A DNA stretch of 64,000 nt from Thermosinus carboxydivorans Nor1 (GCF_000169155.1 NZ_AAWL01000005.1:62001-126000), one strand, 5' to 3'. Shown: positions 45,090 through 55,186, numbered from the stretch's first letter. The notes: generated by a model not told the origin, from the sequence alone. Program-made: numbers and translations.

Positions 45090-46621
45090 TCAACGCAATC
45101 GGGCGCGAAATTCCCGATCTTGTTGAAGGATATGGCGCAGTGAAGCCGTTTGCCGGGGCATTTCATACTGTGCCGGACATGAAGCGCCATGCTCCACGGG
45201 TGAAGGCGGTGCGACCGGGAGAAAACAAGGTGCTAAGCAGTCTGGAGGAGGTCTTTCGGCGCATCGGCATCAAGGACGGCATGACCTTGTCATTTCACCA
45301 TCATTTCCGCAATGGCGACGGTGTTGTCAACATGGTGCTGGCTACAGCGGCCAAACTGGGCCTGAAAGATTTGAAGATAGCATTAAGCTCGGTATTTCCA
45401 GTACACGCGCCGCTCGTTGATCATATCAAACACGGGGTGGTTACCGGGTTGGACACCAATTATATATCGGGGCCGGTAGCCCAGGCCATATCAAGGGGGA
45501 TTTTGGCCCGGCCAGTTATTTTGCGCACCCATGGTGGGCGGGCGCGGGCCATTGAATGCGGTCAACTCAAAATCGACGTGGCTTTTATTGCCGCACCGGC
45601 TGCCGACGATTTCGGCAATATTAACGGTGTAGAAGGACCAGCGGCGTGCGGCTCGCTGGGTTACGCCTTCCCGGATGCCGAATACGCCGATTACGTTGTC
45701 GCCGTAACCGACCATCTGGTAGAATATCCTTTGTCGCCTGTATCCATTCCTCAGACACGGGTAGACTATGTAGTCAAGGTTGACTGTATTGGTGACCCCA
45801 AAGGAATTGTCTCCGGGACTACTCGTATTACCAAAGACCCGGTAGGACTAAAAATTGCCAATACTGCCGCAAGAGTCATTGAAGCGGCGGGGCTTATTAA
45901 AGAAGGGTTTTCATTTCAGACCGGAGCGGGAGGGGCGTCGTTAGCGACAGCTCACTTTGTCCGGCAGATGATGGAAAGGGCCGGCATTACCGGCAGTTTC
46001 GCTCTGGGCGGTATTACCGGCTATATGGTGGATATGCTGGAAAAGGGGTTATTTAAAAAGATTATCGACGTTCAGGGATTTGATCTCGAGGCCGTCCGGT
46101 CCATTGCGACCAACCCTAACCATCTGGAAGTTAGCGCCAGTTTCTATGCCAGTCCGTTCAACGCCGGCTGCGCCGTAAACAAGTTGGATGCGGTCATCCT
46201 GGGGGCCACGGAAATTGATACCGACTTTAATGTCAATGTCGTCACCGGCTCGGACGGCGTAATCATGGGCGGTTCAGGCGGTCACAGCGACGCTGCCGCC
46301 GGCGCTAAGGTGACTATTGTTGTCGCCAACTTGCTCCGGGGGCGCCTGCCTATTATTGTCGATAAGGTGCTGACGGCCACGACTCCTGGGGAGACTATCG
46401 ATGTACTGGTGACCGAGCGGGGCGTGGCGGTAAACCCGCGGCGCGGCGACTTGAGAGAACAGCTCGTTGCCGCAGGTTTGCCGGTCAAGGAGATTCACGA
46501 GTTAAAGGCGCTCGCGGAAAAAATTGCCGGGATCCCGGCGAAAGCGCCTGCCGGCGGACGAGTAATAGCTGTTGTGGAATACCGTGATGGCACGATTATT
46601 GACGTTGTACGCCAGCGTTAA
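45086..46621 (+). CDS. citF: citrate lyase alpha subunit (citrate:acetyl-ACP transferase)
   Basis: 511 residues; exchanges the acetyl group of acetyl-ACP for citrate. A CoA-transferase-like two-domain protein with TLSFHHHFRNGD, RTHGGRARAIECG, FIAAPAADDFGNINGVEG, SFQTGAGGASLA and VTGSDGVIMGGSGGHSD. It completes citDEF. The accessory genes citC, citX and citG needed to make and attach the prosthetic group are not in the window. Confidence 0.95.
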   Translation: MINAIGREIPDLVEGYGAVKPFAGAFHTVPDMKRHAPRVKAVRPGENKVLSSLEEVFRRIGIKDGMTLSFHHHFRNGDGVVNMVLATAAKLGLKDLKIALSSVFPVHAPLVDHIKHGVVTGLDTNYISGPVAQAISRGILARPVILRTHGGRARAIECGQLKIDVAFIAAPAADDFGNINGVEGPAACGSLGYAFPDAEYADYVVAVTDHLVEYPLSPVSIPQTRVDYVVKVDCIGDPKGIVSGTTRITKDPVGLKIANTAARVIEAAGLIKEGFSFQTGAGGASLATAHFVRQMMERAGITGSFALGGITGYMVDMLEKGLFKKIIDVQGFDLEAVRSIATNPNHLEVSASFYASPFNAGCAVNKLDAVILGATEIDTDFNVNVVTGSDGVIMGGSGGHSDAAAGAKVTIVVANLLRGRLPIIVDKVLTATTPGETIDVLVTERGVAVNPRRGDLREQLVAAGLPVKEIHELKALAEKIAGIPAKAPAGGRVIAVVEYRDGTIIDVVRQR

Positions 46622-46653
46622 GATAGATTAAATTTATAATAAAATACGGACTT

Positions 46654-47056
46654 TATTGACAGCGTCGGCGAAGTTGTCAGCAAATACAGTAAAATTGACC
46701 TTGTGCCGATGATGGATGAGGAAAAGTATTTGACGCCTGGCGACCGGCAGGGCTTATTTGATCTCAGCTTTGGCAAGGCCCCGGTGGCATTGTCTGTTAT
46801 GACCTCCGGTTCATCGAACTGACGCGCGCTCTGGCGCTGAAAGGAGTCGAGGTACTGTTCGTAACCGGGTGGGCAAAGACAACAATAATACCTTTTTCGG
46901 CCATTCCCTGGTCGTCAATCCATGGGGCGAAGTTCTGGCCGAGGGCTGTGAAAAACCGAAGAGCAGGTTGTTGTCGACGATATTGATCTTAGTATCGTGC
47001 CGGAAATTCGCCCCAAAGTAACGGTATTCGCGGACCGGCGTGCGCAGCACTATTAA
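46654..47056 (+). pseudogene. decayed second copy of the nitrilase-family amidase
   Basis: The DNA closely matches 38739-39224 of the intact amidase gene, for example the stretch encoding YSKI-LVPMMDEEKYLTPGDRQG and the final SIVPEIR...FADRR. It lacks the first ~98 codons and has a 2-nt insertion just before the catalytic cysteine. It also has a deletion of about 115 bp after EVLF and another frameshift near the end. No expression signals remain. Confidence 0.9.
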
Positions 47057-47116
47057 GCGGAGCATAGTACGGGTCGCTTGGCCTGCCAACAAGCCATTAA
47101 GTTAAGCTCTTTTCAG

Positions 47117-47184
47117 TTGCCCGGCTACACCGGGCAGCTTATCATTACAGCGAGCCAGACGCAAGGGTTCGCTGTAATGATAAG
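47117..47184 (+). repeat. two adjacent hairpins upstream of glcD
   Basis: An 8-bp stem TTGCCCGG/CCGGGCAG (47117-47137) is followed directly by a 16-bp perfect inverted repeat, CTTATCATTACAGCGA with its complement (47138-47153 and 47169-47184). Neither is followed by a T-run. Confidence 0.7.
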
Positions 47185-47264
47185 ACTGCCAAAAAATATT
47201 AGTAAATTATTTGGGCAGGGAAGAGGAGTATCGTCTAAATATGCCGAAAGCTATGAATAGAATG

Positions 47265-47313
47265 GCAACCGCAAGGTGACGGCCCCAGACCGCCAGACTC
47301 GGGGTTGCTTTTT
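47265..47313 (+). terminator. terminator-like leader hairpin before glcD
   Basis: GCAACC...GGTTGC enclosing a GC-rich 32-nt interior is followed by T5, ending 10 nt before the glcD ribosome site. It either ends upstream transcription or attenuates glcDF. The interior may hold extra structure; no known riboswitch recognised. Confidence 0.5.
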
Positions 47314-47336
47314 GCATTTCACACGGAGGTGCTGTA

Positions 47337-48725
47337 ATGATAACCAATGAAATTAAAGAAAAACTTCGCGCTATCGTCGGCGCTGAAAACGTACTCGATT
47401 CCAATATCGACCGTTTTGGCTATTCTTATGATTCGTCTTTTGTTCCGCTCGTGCCTGCCAACAATCCCGACGTTGTCGTTCGTCCCCTTACGACGGAGGA
47501 AGTGTCGAAAGTAATGGCTCTTGCCAACGAGCATGGCATTCCGGTAACGCCGCGGGGAGCGGCCAGCGGTCGCACCGGCGGCAGTATTCCCCTGGCCGGC
47601 GGTATCTCCTTATCCCTTGACCGGATGACCAAGATTTTGGAATTTGATGAGAAGAACATGATGGTCACTGTTGAGCCGGGGGTGCGGACGGTTGACCTGT
47701 ACAATTTCTGTGCGGACAAAGGCTTATTCTATCCGCCTGACCCGGCAAGCTGGAAGTTTTCCACCATCGGCGGCAATGTGGCCGAAAATGCCGGCGGCAT
47801 GCGGGCCGTTAAGTATGGTGTCACCAGCAATTATGTGATGGGCCTGGAAGTGGTGCTGGCCGATGGTACGGTTATTCAAACCGGCGGTAAGGCCATTAAG
47901 AACGTAACCGGCTATAATCTTACCCAACTGTTCACCGGCTCGGAAGGCACGCTTGGCATCATCACCAAGGTGCTGCTCCGCCTTATCCCCATGCCCAAGG
48001 TGCGCAACACGCTTCAGCTCATGTTTTATTCCCTTGATGACGCCTGCGCCACCATTCACAAAATGCTGCAGTCTGGCGTCGTGCCGGCAGCGGCGGAACT
48101 GATGGATAAAATGAGTATTCAGGCGGTGGCCCGTCATCGCAAGCTCGATATAGATCCGGCCATCGAGGCCTGCGTTATCATCGAAATCGACGGCGACAGC
48201 AAGGAAGACCTTGATAAACAAGCCAAGCAGATCGAGACGATTGCCCGCGGTTTTAATGTCGCGGAAGTACGCATCGCGCAATCGAAGCAGGAAGAGGAAG
48301 ACATCTGGGCGATTCGCCGCGGCCTAAGTTCGGCGGTAGGAGCAATGGCGCCCAACCGGCTGGGCGAGGACATTTCGGTGCCGCGCAACGAATTCCCCGA
48401 AATGGTCCGCCGCATCCGCAAAATCTCGGAAAAATACAATCTGCCCATCGCTGTTTACGGCCATGCCGGCGACGGTAACTTGCACCCGTCGGTCTTGTGC
48501 GACCTGTCCAATCCCGAGGAGGCCGAACGGGTTCACAAGGCGGTTGACGAAATTTTTGCCGAAGCCCTGGCTGTCGGCGGTACGCTGTCAGGCGAACATG
48601 GCATCGGCATTACCAAACGGCCTTATACCCTGAGTGCCCTGGGTGAAGGGGGCATCAGGACGCTCAAGGCGATTAAACAGGCCCTCGACCCGAAAGGTAT
48701 CTTAAATCCAGGAAAAATTTGGTAA
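47337..48725 (+). CDS. glcD: FAD-linked 2-hydroxyacid oxidase subunit GlcD
   Basis: A 462-residue flavoprotein of the VAO/PCMH family that oxidises glycolate or D-lactate. FAD-binding segments are VRPLTTEEVSKVMALA, TPRGAASGRTGGS, DPASWKFSTIGGNVAENAGG and TGSEGTLGIITK. The C-terminal cap has YGHAGDGNLHPSV and SGEHGIGITKR. ACGGAGGTG precedes the ATG. It pairs with glcF 26 nt downstream; glycolate and lactate cannot be distinguished from sequence. Confidence 0.93.
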   Translation: MITNEIKEKLRAIVGAENVLDSNIDRFGYSYDSSFVPLVPANNPDVVVRPLTTEEVSKVMALANEHGIPVTPRGAASGRTGGSIPLAGGISLSLDRMTKILEFDEKNMMVTVEPGVRTVDLYNFCADKGLFYPPDPASWKFSTIGGNVAENAGGMRAVKYGVTSNYVMGLEVVLADGTVIQTGGKAIKNVTGYNLTQLFTGSEGTLGIITKVLLRLIPMPKVRNTLQLMFYSLDDACATIHKMLQSGVVPAAAELMDKMSIQAVARHRKLDIDPAIEACVIIEIDGDSKEDLDKQAKQIETIARGFNVAEVRIAQSKQEEEDIWAIRRGLSSAVGAMAPNRLGEDISVPRNEFPEMVRRIRKISEKYNLPIAVYGHAGDGNLHPSVLCDLSNPEEAERVHKAVDEIFAEALAVGGTLSGEHGIGITKRPYTLSALGEGGIRTLKAIKQALDPKGILNPGKIW

Positions 48726-48751
48726 ATAATTCGGACTAAAAGGAGCTTACC

Positions 48752-49975
48752 ATGAGCAATATTGATAAACGCGACCTTTTGCAGCAAGTGAGCGGTATCG
48801 TCAGCCAGTGCGACCGCTGCGGCACTTGCCTTACAGTCTGTCCGCTGTTTGGTGTAAAAGATATTGAAGCGTCCAGCGCCCGCGGCAAAAACAATATCGC
48901 CCGCGCCCTTGTGCAGGGCGGTTTTGAGCCCACGCCTGACGTGCTGGAAGCCATGAATTTTTGTTTGCTCTGCCGCACCTGCGTCGAAAACTGCCCGAGC
49001 AAGGTGAAAACCGATGAGGCGATGATGGCTATTCGGCAATATTTTGCCGATAAGTCCGGCGCCAGCGTAAAGTATAAAGCCCTTGGTACTATGCTGAAAC
49101 ACCGGACGTTAGTCAAAATGTCGGCAGGCGCCATTGGCGTGATACGCAAAGTGGGGTTAAACCGCCTCGTTCCCTTCGGCATGGCGCCAAGTCAGTTTAC
49201 CCGCGAGCAGTATCTTGCCAACTTCGCCGGCCCGGCCGCCCTCGGCGGCCCGGCGCCCCAGTCGTCCGTAAGCCTCCCGGCGAATGCTAAGGTAGCCTAT
49301 TTTTACGGCTGCGGCATGCGCATGATGTTTCCCGAGGCGGCCAAGGAGACGGTGGCGATTTTGCGCACGTTGTCCGAACCGAAACTGGTGGACAATGTGT
49401 GCTGCGGCTTGCCACACCTGGCCCACGGCTTGCGCGGCGATTTTTTGGAACTGGCCAAAGAAAACATTCGCCTGTTTGAAGACGTCGATGTGGTGGTCAG
49501 TGACTGTGCCAGCTGTAGCGGCATGCTCAAACATATTGCTGCCTATTTTGCCGATGATCCGGAGTGGAAAGACCGGGCGGCCGCGTTCAGTCGCAAGATC
49601 ATGGGTCTCAGCGAATATTTGGTGAAAGTCGGTTATCAGCCCCGGCAACGCACTAATGTGAAAATTACCTTCCACGAACCGTGCCATCTCGGTCGCGGCC
49701 AGGGAATCAAAAAGCAGCCGCGCCAGCTGCTCACTGCGGCGGCGGATTACGTCGAAATGCCCGGTGCCGATACATGCTGCGGCGGCGCCGGATCCTTCCA
49801 CATTGATTATCCTGATATTGCGAACGCAATTCTCGACAAGAAAAGAGCCAATATCGAAAAAACGGGCGCCCAAATCGTCGTTACCGAATGTCCCGTCTGC
49901 CTAGTACAGATGACTAAGGCGGCTGAGAAAAGCGCGGGCAAGTTCCGGGCGATGCACATCAGCCAGGTGCTTTAA
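48752..49975 (+). CDS. glcF: iron-sulfur subunit GlcF
   Basis: 407 residues; passes electrons from GlcD to the quinone pool or another carrier. Two 4Fe-4S motifs are present (CDRCGTCLTVCP and CLLCRTCVENCP). Two CCG domains follow, with CCGLPHLAHG, DCASCSGM, HEPCHLGRG and CCGGAGSF. AAGGAGC precedes the ATG. Ends in a strong terminator. Confidence 0.93.
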   Translation: MSNIDKRDLLQQVSGIVSQCDRCGTCLTVCPLFGVKDIEASSARGKNNIARALVQGGFEPTPDVLEAMNFCLLCRTCVENCPSKVKTDEAMMAIRQYFADKSGASVKYKALGTMLKHRTLVKMSAGAIGVIRKVGLNRLVPFGMAPSQFTREQYLANFAGPAALGGPAPQSSVSLPANAKVAYFYGCGMRMMFPEAAKETVAILRTLSEPKLVDNVCCGLPHLAHGLRGDFLELAKENIRLFEDVDVVVSDCASCSGMLKHIAAYFADDPEWKDRAAAFSRKIMGLSEYLVKVGYQPRQRTNVKITFHEPCHLGRGQGIKKQPRQLLTAAADYVEMPGADTCCGGAGSFHIDYPDIANAILDKKRANIEKTGAQIVVTECPVCLVQMTKAAEKSAGKFRAMHISQVL

Positions 49976-49978
49976 CTA

Positions 49979-50018
49979 ACAGAGGCGGCAAGCTTTGTGG
50001 GCTTGCCGCCTCTGTTTC
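49979..50018 (+). terminator. terminator of glcDF
   Basis: The perfect 15-bp hairpin ACAGAGGCGGCAAGC with its complement is followed by TTT and T-rich sequence. Confidence 0.92.
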
Positions 50019-50108
50019 TCCCTGAAATTTTCCTGCCTTTACTATTGCACTTTTGGCTGTTTGTGATACAATCAGGAAGGCGAATAATCGAGAGGCAGGT
50101 GCAGACTA

Positions 50109-51266
50109 ATGCAAAAAATATTCAAATTGTCACAACCGGCCGTGGAAGCACTGGCCGCAAAATATGGCACCCCACTTTTGGTGTTGTCCCGCGACCAAAT
50201 CCGCTATAACTACAATTTTCTGGCAGAACACCTGCCTGGCGTGCATATCTATTATGCCATGAAGGCCAACCCGGATCCGCGCATTATTGACGAGCTCGCT
50301 GGTCTCGGCGCGTGTTTTGACGTGGCTTCGGACGGCGAAATCCTGGCCTTGGCCCAAATGGGCATCGCGCCCGAGCGCATCGTATACGCCAATCCGGTGA
50401 AAACCGCGTCCGGCTTGGCGGCGGCGCGGCAAACCGGTGTACGCAAATTTACTTTTGACAGCGAAAGCGAGATTTATAAGATGGCCAAGGCGGTCCCGGG
50501 CGGTACGGTGCTGCTTAGGGTGCGGGTCGATAATCCCCACGCCCTGGTCGACTTGAATAAAAAATTTGGCGCCCACCCCGACGAAGCTCTCCGTCTCTTG
50601 ACGATTGCCCGCGAGCAGGGGCTGGACGTGGCCGGTCTATGTTTTCACGTGGGCAGCCAGTCGACCGACGCCGGCGCCTATGTGGACGCCCTGGCGGCCT
50701 GCCGTCGAATTTTCGATGCCGCGGCAAAGGAGGGTTTTAACCTGCGCATTCTGGACATCGGTGGCGGTTTTCCCATCCCGGCGATTGGCATGAAGGTGGA
50801 TGCGGCGGCTATGATGGGCCAGATCCGCACGGCCTTGGCGCAGTACTTCCCCAATACCGAAATATGGGCCGAGCCAGGCCGGTTTATCTGCGGCACGGCC
50901 GTCAATCTTATTACCCGCGTCATCGGCGTGCAGCAGCGCAACGGCCAGCAGTGGTATTTCCTGGATGAAGGGCTATACGGCACTTTTTCCGGCATTATCT
51001 TCGACCACTGGGACTTTGAACTGGAGACCTTTAAGTCCGAGCCGAAAATCCCGGCGACTTTTGCCGGGCCGAGTTGTGACTCGCTGGATGTTCTGTTCCG
51101 TGATAAACTGACGCCGCCGCTGGCGATGGACGACCTTATCTTAGTGCCGTCCTGCGGCTCCTACACTTCAGCTTCGGCGACGGTTTTCAACGGGTTTGCC
51201 AAAGCGCCGATTATTGTGTGGGAAGAGGTTAAGAGCGAGATCGCCAATTTGGCCAATGCCTGTTAA
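50109..51266 (+). CDS. lysine/ornithine decarboxylase (PLP fold type III)
   Basis: A 385-residue alanine-racemase-fold decarboxylase. The PLP lysine is in YYAMKANPDP, phosphate-binding glycines in LDIGGGFP and EPGRFICGTA, HVGSQ stacks on the cofactor, and CDSLD supplies the catalytic cysteine. It resembles the Selenomonas lysine/ornithine decarboxylase and eukaryotic ODC more than the large inducible bacterial enzymes. In Selenomonas the product cadaverine is linked to peptidoglycan and holds the outer membrane; the same role here is inference. GAGGCAGG precedes the ATG. Confidence 0.85.
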   Translation: MQKIFKLSQPAVEALAAKYGTPLLVLSRDQIRYNYNFLAEHLPGVHIYYAMKANPDPRIIDELAGLGACFDVASDGEILALAQMGIAPERIVYANPVKTASGLAAARQTGVRKFTFDSESEIYKMAKAVPGGTVLLRVRVDNPHALVDLNKKFGAHPDEALRLLTIAREQGLDVAGLCFHVGSQSTDAGAYVDALAACRRIFDAAAKEGFNLRILDIGGGFPIPAIGMKVDAAAMMGQIRTALAQYFPNTEIWAEPGRFICGTAVNLITRVIGVQQRNGQQWYFLDEGLYGTFSGIIFDHWDFELETFKSEPKIPATFAGPSCDSLDVLFRDKLTPPLAMDDLILVPSCGSYTSASATVFNGFAKAPIIVWEEVKSEIANLANAC

Positions 51267-51288
51267 TTTAGGCTAGTGAAAAAATTAT

Positions 51289-51362
51289 AACCACGGAGGA
51301 CACGGAGCGTGCAATATACATTGCACTTGAGGGATAAATTTCTCTCCGCGTTCTCTGTGGTT
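51289..51362. repeat. palindromic repeat element, copy 1
   Basis: Outer arms AACCACGGAGGACACGGAG and CTCCGCGTTCTCTGTGGTT are imperfect inverted repeats. Inside lies a perfect GTGCAAT-atac-ATTGCAC hairpin. The same design, with changed but still pairing bases, recurs at 55461-55550. Confidence 0.8.
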
Positions 51363-51383
51363 TGCATTTTTTAAGAGCAAAAC

Positions 51384-51412
51384 AAAACGCCAACCGCGAA
51401 GGTTGGCGTTTT
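51384..51412 (-). terminator. terminator of the minus-strand tRNA cluster (bidirectional)
   Basis: The 12-bp stem AAAACGCCAACC/GGTTGGCGTTTT has T-runs on both strands. It ends the tRNA transcript. Confidence 0.85.
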
Positions 51413-51422
51413 ATATGTGGTT

Positions 51423-51499
51423 TGGTCGGGGTGACAGGATTTGAACCTACGACCTTTCGGTCCCGAACCGAACGCTCTACCAAACTGAGCTACACCCCG
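51423..51499 (-). tRNA. tRNA-Pro (CGG)
   Basis: Acceptor CGGGGTG/CACCCCG, anticodon stem TTCGG/CCGAA with loop TTCGGGA, encoded CCA. Confidence 0.95.
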
Positions 51500-51507
51500 A
51501 AAGTTTA

Positions 51508-51584
51508 TGGTCGGAGCGACTGGACTTGAACCAGCGGCCTCCACCACCCCAAGATGGCGCTCTACCAAACTGAGCTACGCCCCG
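51508..51584 (-). tRNA. tRNA-Pro (GGG)
   Basis: Acceptor CGGGGCG/CGCTCCG, anticodon stem CCATC/GGTGG with loop TTGGGGT, encoded CCA. Confidence 0.93.
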
Positions 51585-51588
51585 ACGC

Positions 51589-51665
51589 TGGTGGGGTTAA
51601 ACGGACTCGAACCGCTGACCTCTTCGATGTCAACGAAGCGCTCTAACCAACTGAGCTATAACCCC
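51589..51665 (-). tRNA. tRNA-Val (GAC)
   Basis: Acceptor GGGGTTA/TAACCCC, anticodon stem CTTCG/CGAAG with loop TTGACAT, encoded CCA. First gene of the minus-strand tRNA transcript. Confidence 0.95.
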
Positions 51666-51677
51666 AGACAGCTTTAA

Positions 51678-51707
51678 ATTATAGCAGACTTATTGCTGTT
51701 ACGTCAA
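51678..51707 (-). promoter_or_regulatory. promoter of the tRNA-Val-Pro-Pro cluster
   Basis: On the minus strand TTGACG (51702-51707) and a perfect TATAAT (51678-51683) are separated by 18 nt. Confidence 0.85.
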
Positions 51708-51714
51708 TGGGAAA

Positions 51715-52362
51715 TCATGTAAATTTAGCGCGCAGGGCCTGAACTTTTGCCTTGATATCCGGCGCGCCGACAATTTCTGTCACTAAGGCGACGGTACGGG
51801 CGCCATGACGGATGACTTCGGCGAGATTATGCTCTTTAATGCCGCCGATGGCCACAAAGGGCAGGGAAATGTTTTTGGCGACATAAGAAAGGTATTCTAG
51901 GCCTACCGGGGCGCAGACGTCTTTTTTGGTTTGGGTCGCATAGATGGGGCCGACTCCGATATAATCAACCACTCCCGAATTTTCGGCGGCCTGGGCCTCG
52001 GCCGGGGCGTGCGTTGACAGGCCGATAAGCATCTCTTTGCCTACCAGTTGACGCACCTTTTCCGGCGGCAGGTCGTCTTGACCGATATGCACGCCGTCAG
52101 CTTCGACCAACATGGCCAAATCAATGTGATCGTTAACAATGAATGTTACGCCGGCAGCGCGGGTGAGCTCACGGATTTTGCAGCACTCCTCATACATGCG
52201 GCGCGCCTTTTTTTCTTTTTCCCGGTACTGAATTACCTTAATGCCGGCCGCGATCATGAGCTGGGCAACCTCGACATTGCTTCGTCCCAGTGAGTGCTCT
52301 TCCGAAGTTATGCCATAGATGTCGGCGCGGCGTAAATTGGCTAAGGCCGTTTGTCTATCCAC
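51715..52362 (-). CDS. thiE: thiamine-phosphate synthase
   Basis: 215 residues; joins HMP-PP and thiazole phosphate. A TIM barrel with VIQYREKEK, FIVNDHIDLAMLVEADGVHIGQDDL, GLSTHAPAEAQ, DYIGVGPIYATQTK and the phosphate-binding VAIGGIKEHN. Last gene of the thi operon, overlapping thiF by 8 nt. Confidence 0.95.
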   Translation of the reverse strand: MDRQTALANLRRADIYGITSEEHSLGRSNVEVAQLMIAAGIKVIQYREKEKKARRMYEECCKIRELTRAAGVTFIVNDHIDLAMLVEADGVHIGQDDLPPEKVRQLVGKEMLIGLSTHAPAEAQAAENSGVVDYIGVGPIYATQTKKDVCAPVGLEYLSYVAKNISLPFVAIGGIKEHNLAEVIRHGARTVALVTEIVGAPDIKAKVQALRAKFT

Positions 52363-52990
52363 GGCTAGTTTCCCCCTTTTTTATTGGTCCTAAAACCCAG
52401 TTAAGAATTACGTCGGCTTGTTTGGCGGCGGCAATGTTTACACAGGGTGCTACCGGCGGGCAGGCGGGCCCGCTCGCGGTCGTCAGATCGCCTACCAAGT
52501 AAAAATTATCTTTAATTTTGTGGACGCGAATGCGGTCGCTATCGCCCCAACCGGCCAGCCCGGACGCGGCGACCAAGAGTTTCCCGGACGACAGATAATG
52601 CTCGACAATCATTTTCTTGTATTCCGCCCGGTCGACGGCCTCGACGACAACGTCGCAGTCTCCGAACAGTCCGTTAATATTATTTTCGTCTATTTTGGCC
52701 TGGACTATATCTATTTCGACATCAGGGTTAATCTGCCGCAAGTTCTCCCGCAGCATTTGCGCCTTCGGCTTGGCAACCTGGTGGAGAAAGTAAAACTGCC
52801 GGTTGAGGTTGCTGTAGTCAACACAGTCAAAATCGACAATTTTGAACTTCTTAAAACCAGACCGCACCAGCAGCTGGGCGCAATTTGACCCCAGGCCGCC
52901 GGCGCCGGCAATACCGATTTTAACAGACTGGATTTTGGCCAGCATGCCGGCCGTAAAATAACGCAGTAATCCTTGTTCAAAAGTATTCAT
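52355..52990 (-). CDS. thiF: ThiS adenylyltransferase ThiF (HesA/MoeB/ThiF family)
   Basis: A 211-residue E1-like enzyme that activates the ThiS C-terminus. The ATP site is GIAGAGGLGSNCAQLL, with VDFDCVDYSNLNRQ. An AVDRAEYK segment and a cysteine-bearing ACPPVAPCVN loop follow. The ATG 52990 start follows an AGGAGC site. It is short compared with MoeB, as usual for thi-operon forms. Between thiH and thiE. Confidence 0.92.
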   Translation of the reverse strand: MNTFEQGLLRYFTAGMLAKIQSVKIGIAGAGGLGSNCAQLLVRSGFKKFKIVDFDCVDYSNLNRQFYFLHQVAKPKAQMLRENLRQINPDVEIDIVQAKIDENNINGLFGDCDVVVEAVDRAEYKKMIVEHYLSSGKLLVAASGLAGWGDSDRIRVHKIKDNFYLVGDLTTASGPACPPVAPCVNIAAAKQADVILNWVLGPIKKGETSRG

Positions 52991-53022
52991 GCGGCTTGCT
53001 CCTATTCCCGGCAGACGCAGCG

Positions 53023-54141
<1,119 letters not shown>

Positions 54142-54148
54142 TCATAGG

Positions 54149-54919
54149 TTATTCGCGGAGGAAGCCGGTCAAAGGCGACGAGGCGCTGGCATACTGCTGG
54201 ACAGCGCCCGGACCGGCCAAATAGGCGGTGCGTCCGGCGGCGACAGCCAGGCCAAAAGCCTTCGCCATGGCTACCGGGTCGGCCGCGGTTGCAATAGCGG
54301 TATTCACCAAGACCGCCGCCGCGCCCAGCTCCATTGCCTCGGCTGCTTCCGACGGCCGGCCGATGCCGGCGTCGACAATGATCGGCAAAGGTATTTCTTC
54401 GATTAAAATCCGGATCAGCTCTTTTGTCTTTAACCCACGGTTGCTGCCGATCGGCGCCCCCAGCGGCATTACGGCCGCCGCCCCGGCTTCGGCTAGTCTT
54501 TTCGCCGCCATTAAGTCGGGGCTCATATAGGGCAGTACGACAAACCCTTCGGCCGCTAAAATTTCGGTAGCCTTAATTGTCTCATAGTTATCTGGCAGTA
54601 AATAACGGTTATCGGAGATTACTTCAATCTTGACCCAGTTGCCGCAGCCGGCGGCTCTGGCCAAGCGGGCGATCCGGACGGCTTCTTCGGCGTTCCTGGC
54701 GCCGGAAGTGTTGGGCATTAAAATACAGTTTTTCGGGATGTAGTTAAGAATGTTTTCGTCGCTGCTGTCCAGATCGACACGCCGCAGCGCCACGGTCACC
54801 ACTTGTGCCCCTGAAGCCGCGACGGCCTCGGGGATCAATTTGTTGGACGCGAATTTACCGGTGCCTAAAAAGAGACGGCTGGTAAGTTCTTTGTCGCCAA
54901 TTTTCAATACATCTGCCAT
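54149..54919 (-). CDS. thiG: thiazole synthase
   Basis: 256 residues; condenses DXP, dehydroglycine and ThiS-thiocarboxylate. Motifs are [65 protein letters not shown] and [27 protein letters not shown] (Lys in VKIEV forms the Schiff base). Four nt after thiS. Confidence 0.95.
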   Translation of the reverse strand: MADVLKIGDKELTSRLFLGTGKFASNKLIPEAVAASGAQVVTVALRRVDLDSSDENILNYIPKNCILMPNTSGARNAEEAVRIARLARAAGCGNWVKIEVISDNRYLLPDNYETIKATEILAAEGFVVLPYMSPDLMAAKRLAEAGAAAVMPLGAPIGSNRGLKTKELIRILIEEIPLPIIVDAGIGRPSEAAEAMELGAAAVLVNTAIATAADPVAMAKAFGLAVAAGRTAYLAGPGAVQQYASASSPLTGFLRE

Positions 54920-54923
54920 TGGT

Positions 54924-55124
54924 TTAGCCTCCCCCTACAAAAGTGACGATTTCTAAGCGGTCATTTTCTTTTAATGCTGTTTCGGGCCAGCGGTCTTTGG
55001 GGATAATGGCGAAATTAAGTTCGGTAATAATAGTTGCCGGATTTAATGCCTTGTGGGCCACCAGCTCGGCCAGCGTCATGCCTTCCGGCAAGTCGACCGG
55101 ATTGCCGTTTATCAGGACTTTCAA
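54924..55124 (-). CDS. thiS: sulfur carrier protein ThiS
   Basis: A 66-residue ubiquitin-like carrier ending in VGGG, whose terminal glycine becomes the thiocarboxylate. First gene after the TPP riboswitch; GGGGGGAA lies just before the ATG. Confidence 0.93.
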   Translation of the reverse strand: MKVLINGNPVDLPEGMTLAELVAHKALNPATIITELNFAIIPKDRWPETALKENDRLEIVTFVGGG

Positions 55125-55148
55125 ACCGTTCCCCCCTTAATCTAAATA

Positions 55149-55181
55149 TAAAAAGCGCACCCGGTTAGGTTAGGTGCGCTT
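55149..55181 (-). terminator. TPP-riboswitch expression-platform terminator
   Basis: On the minus strand AAGCGCACC/GGTGCGCTT is followed by T5, between the TPP aptamer and thiS. Confidence 0.85.
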
Positions 55182-55186
55182 AAATA

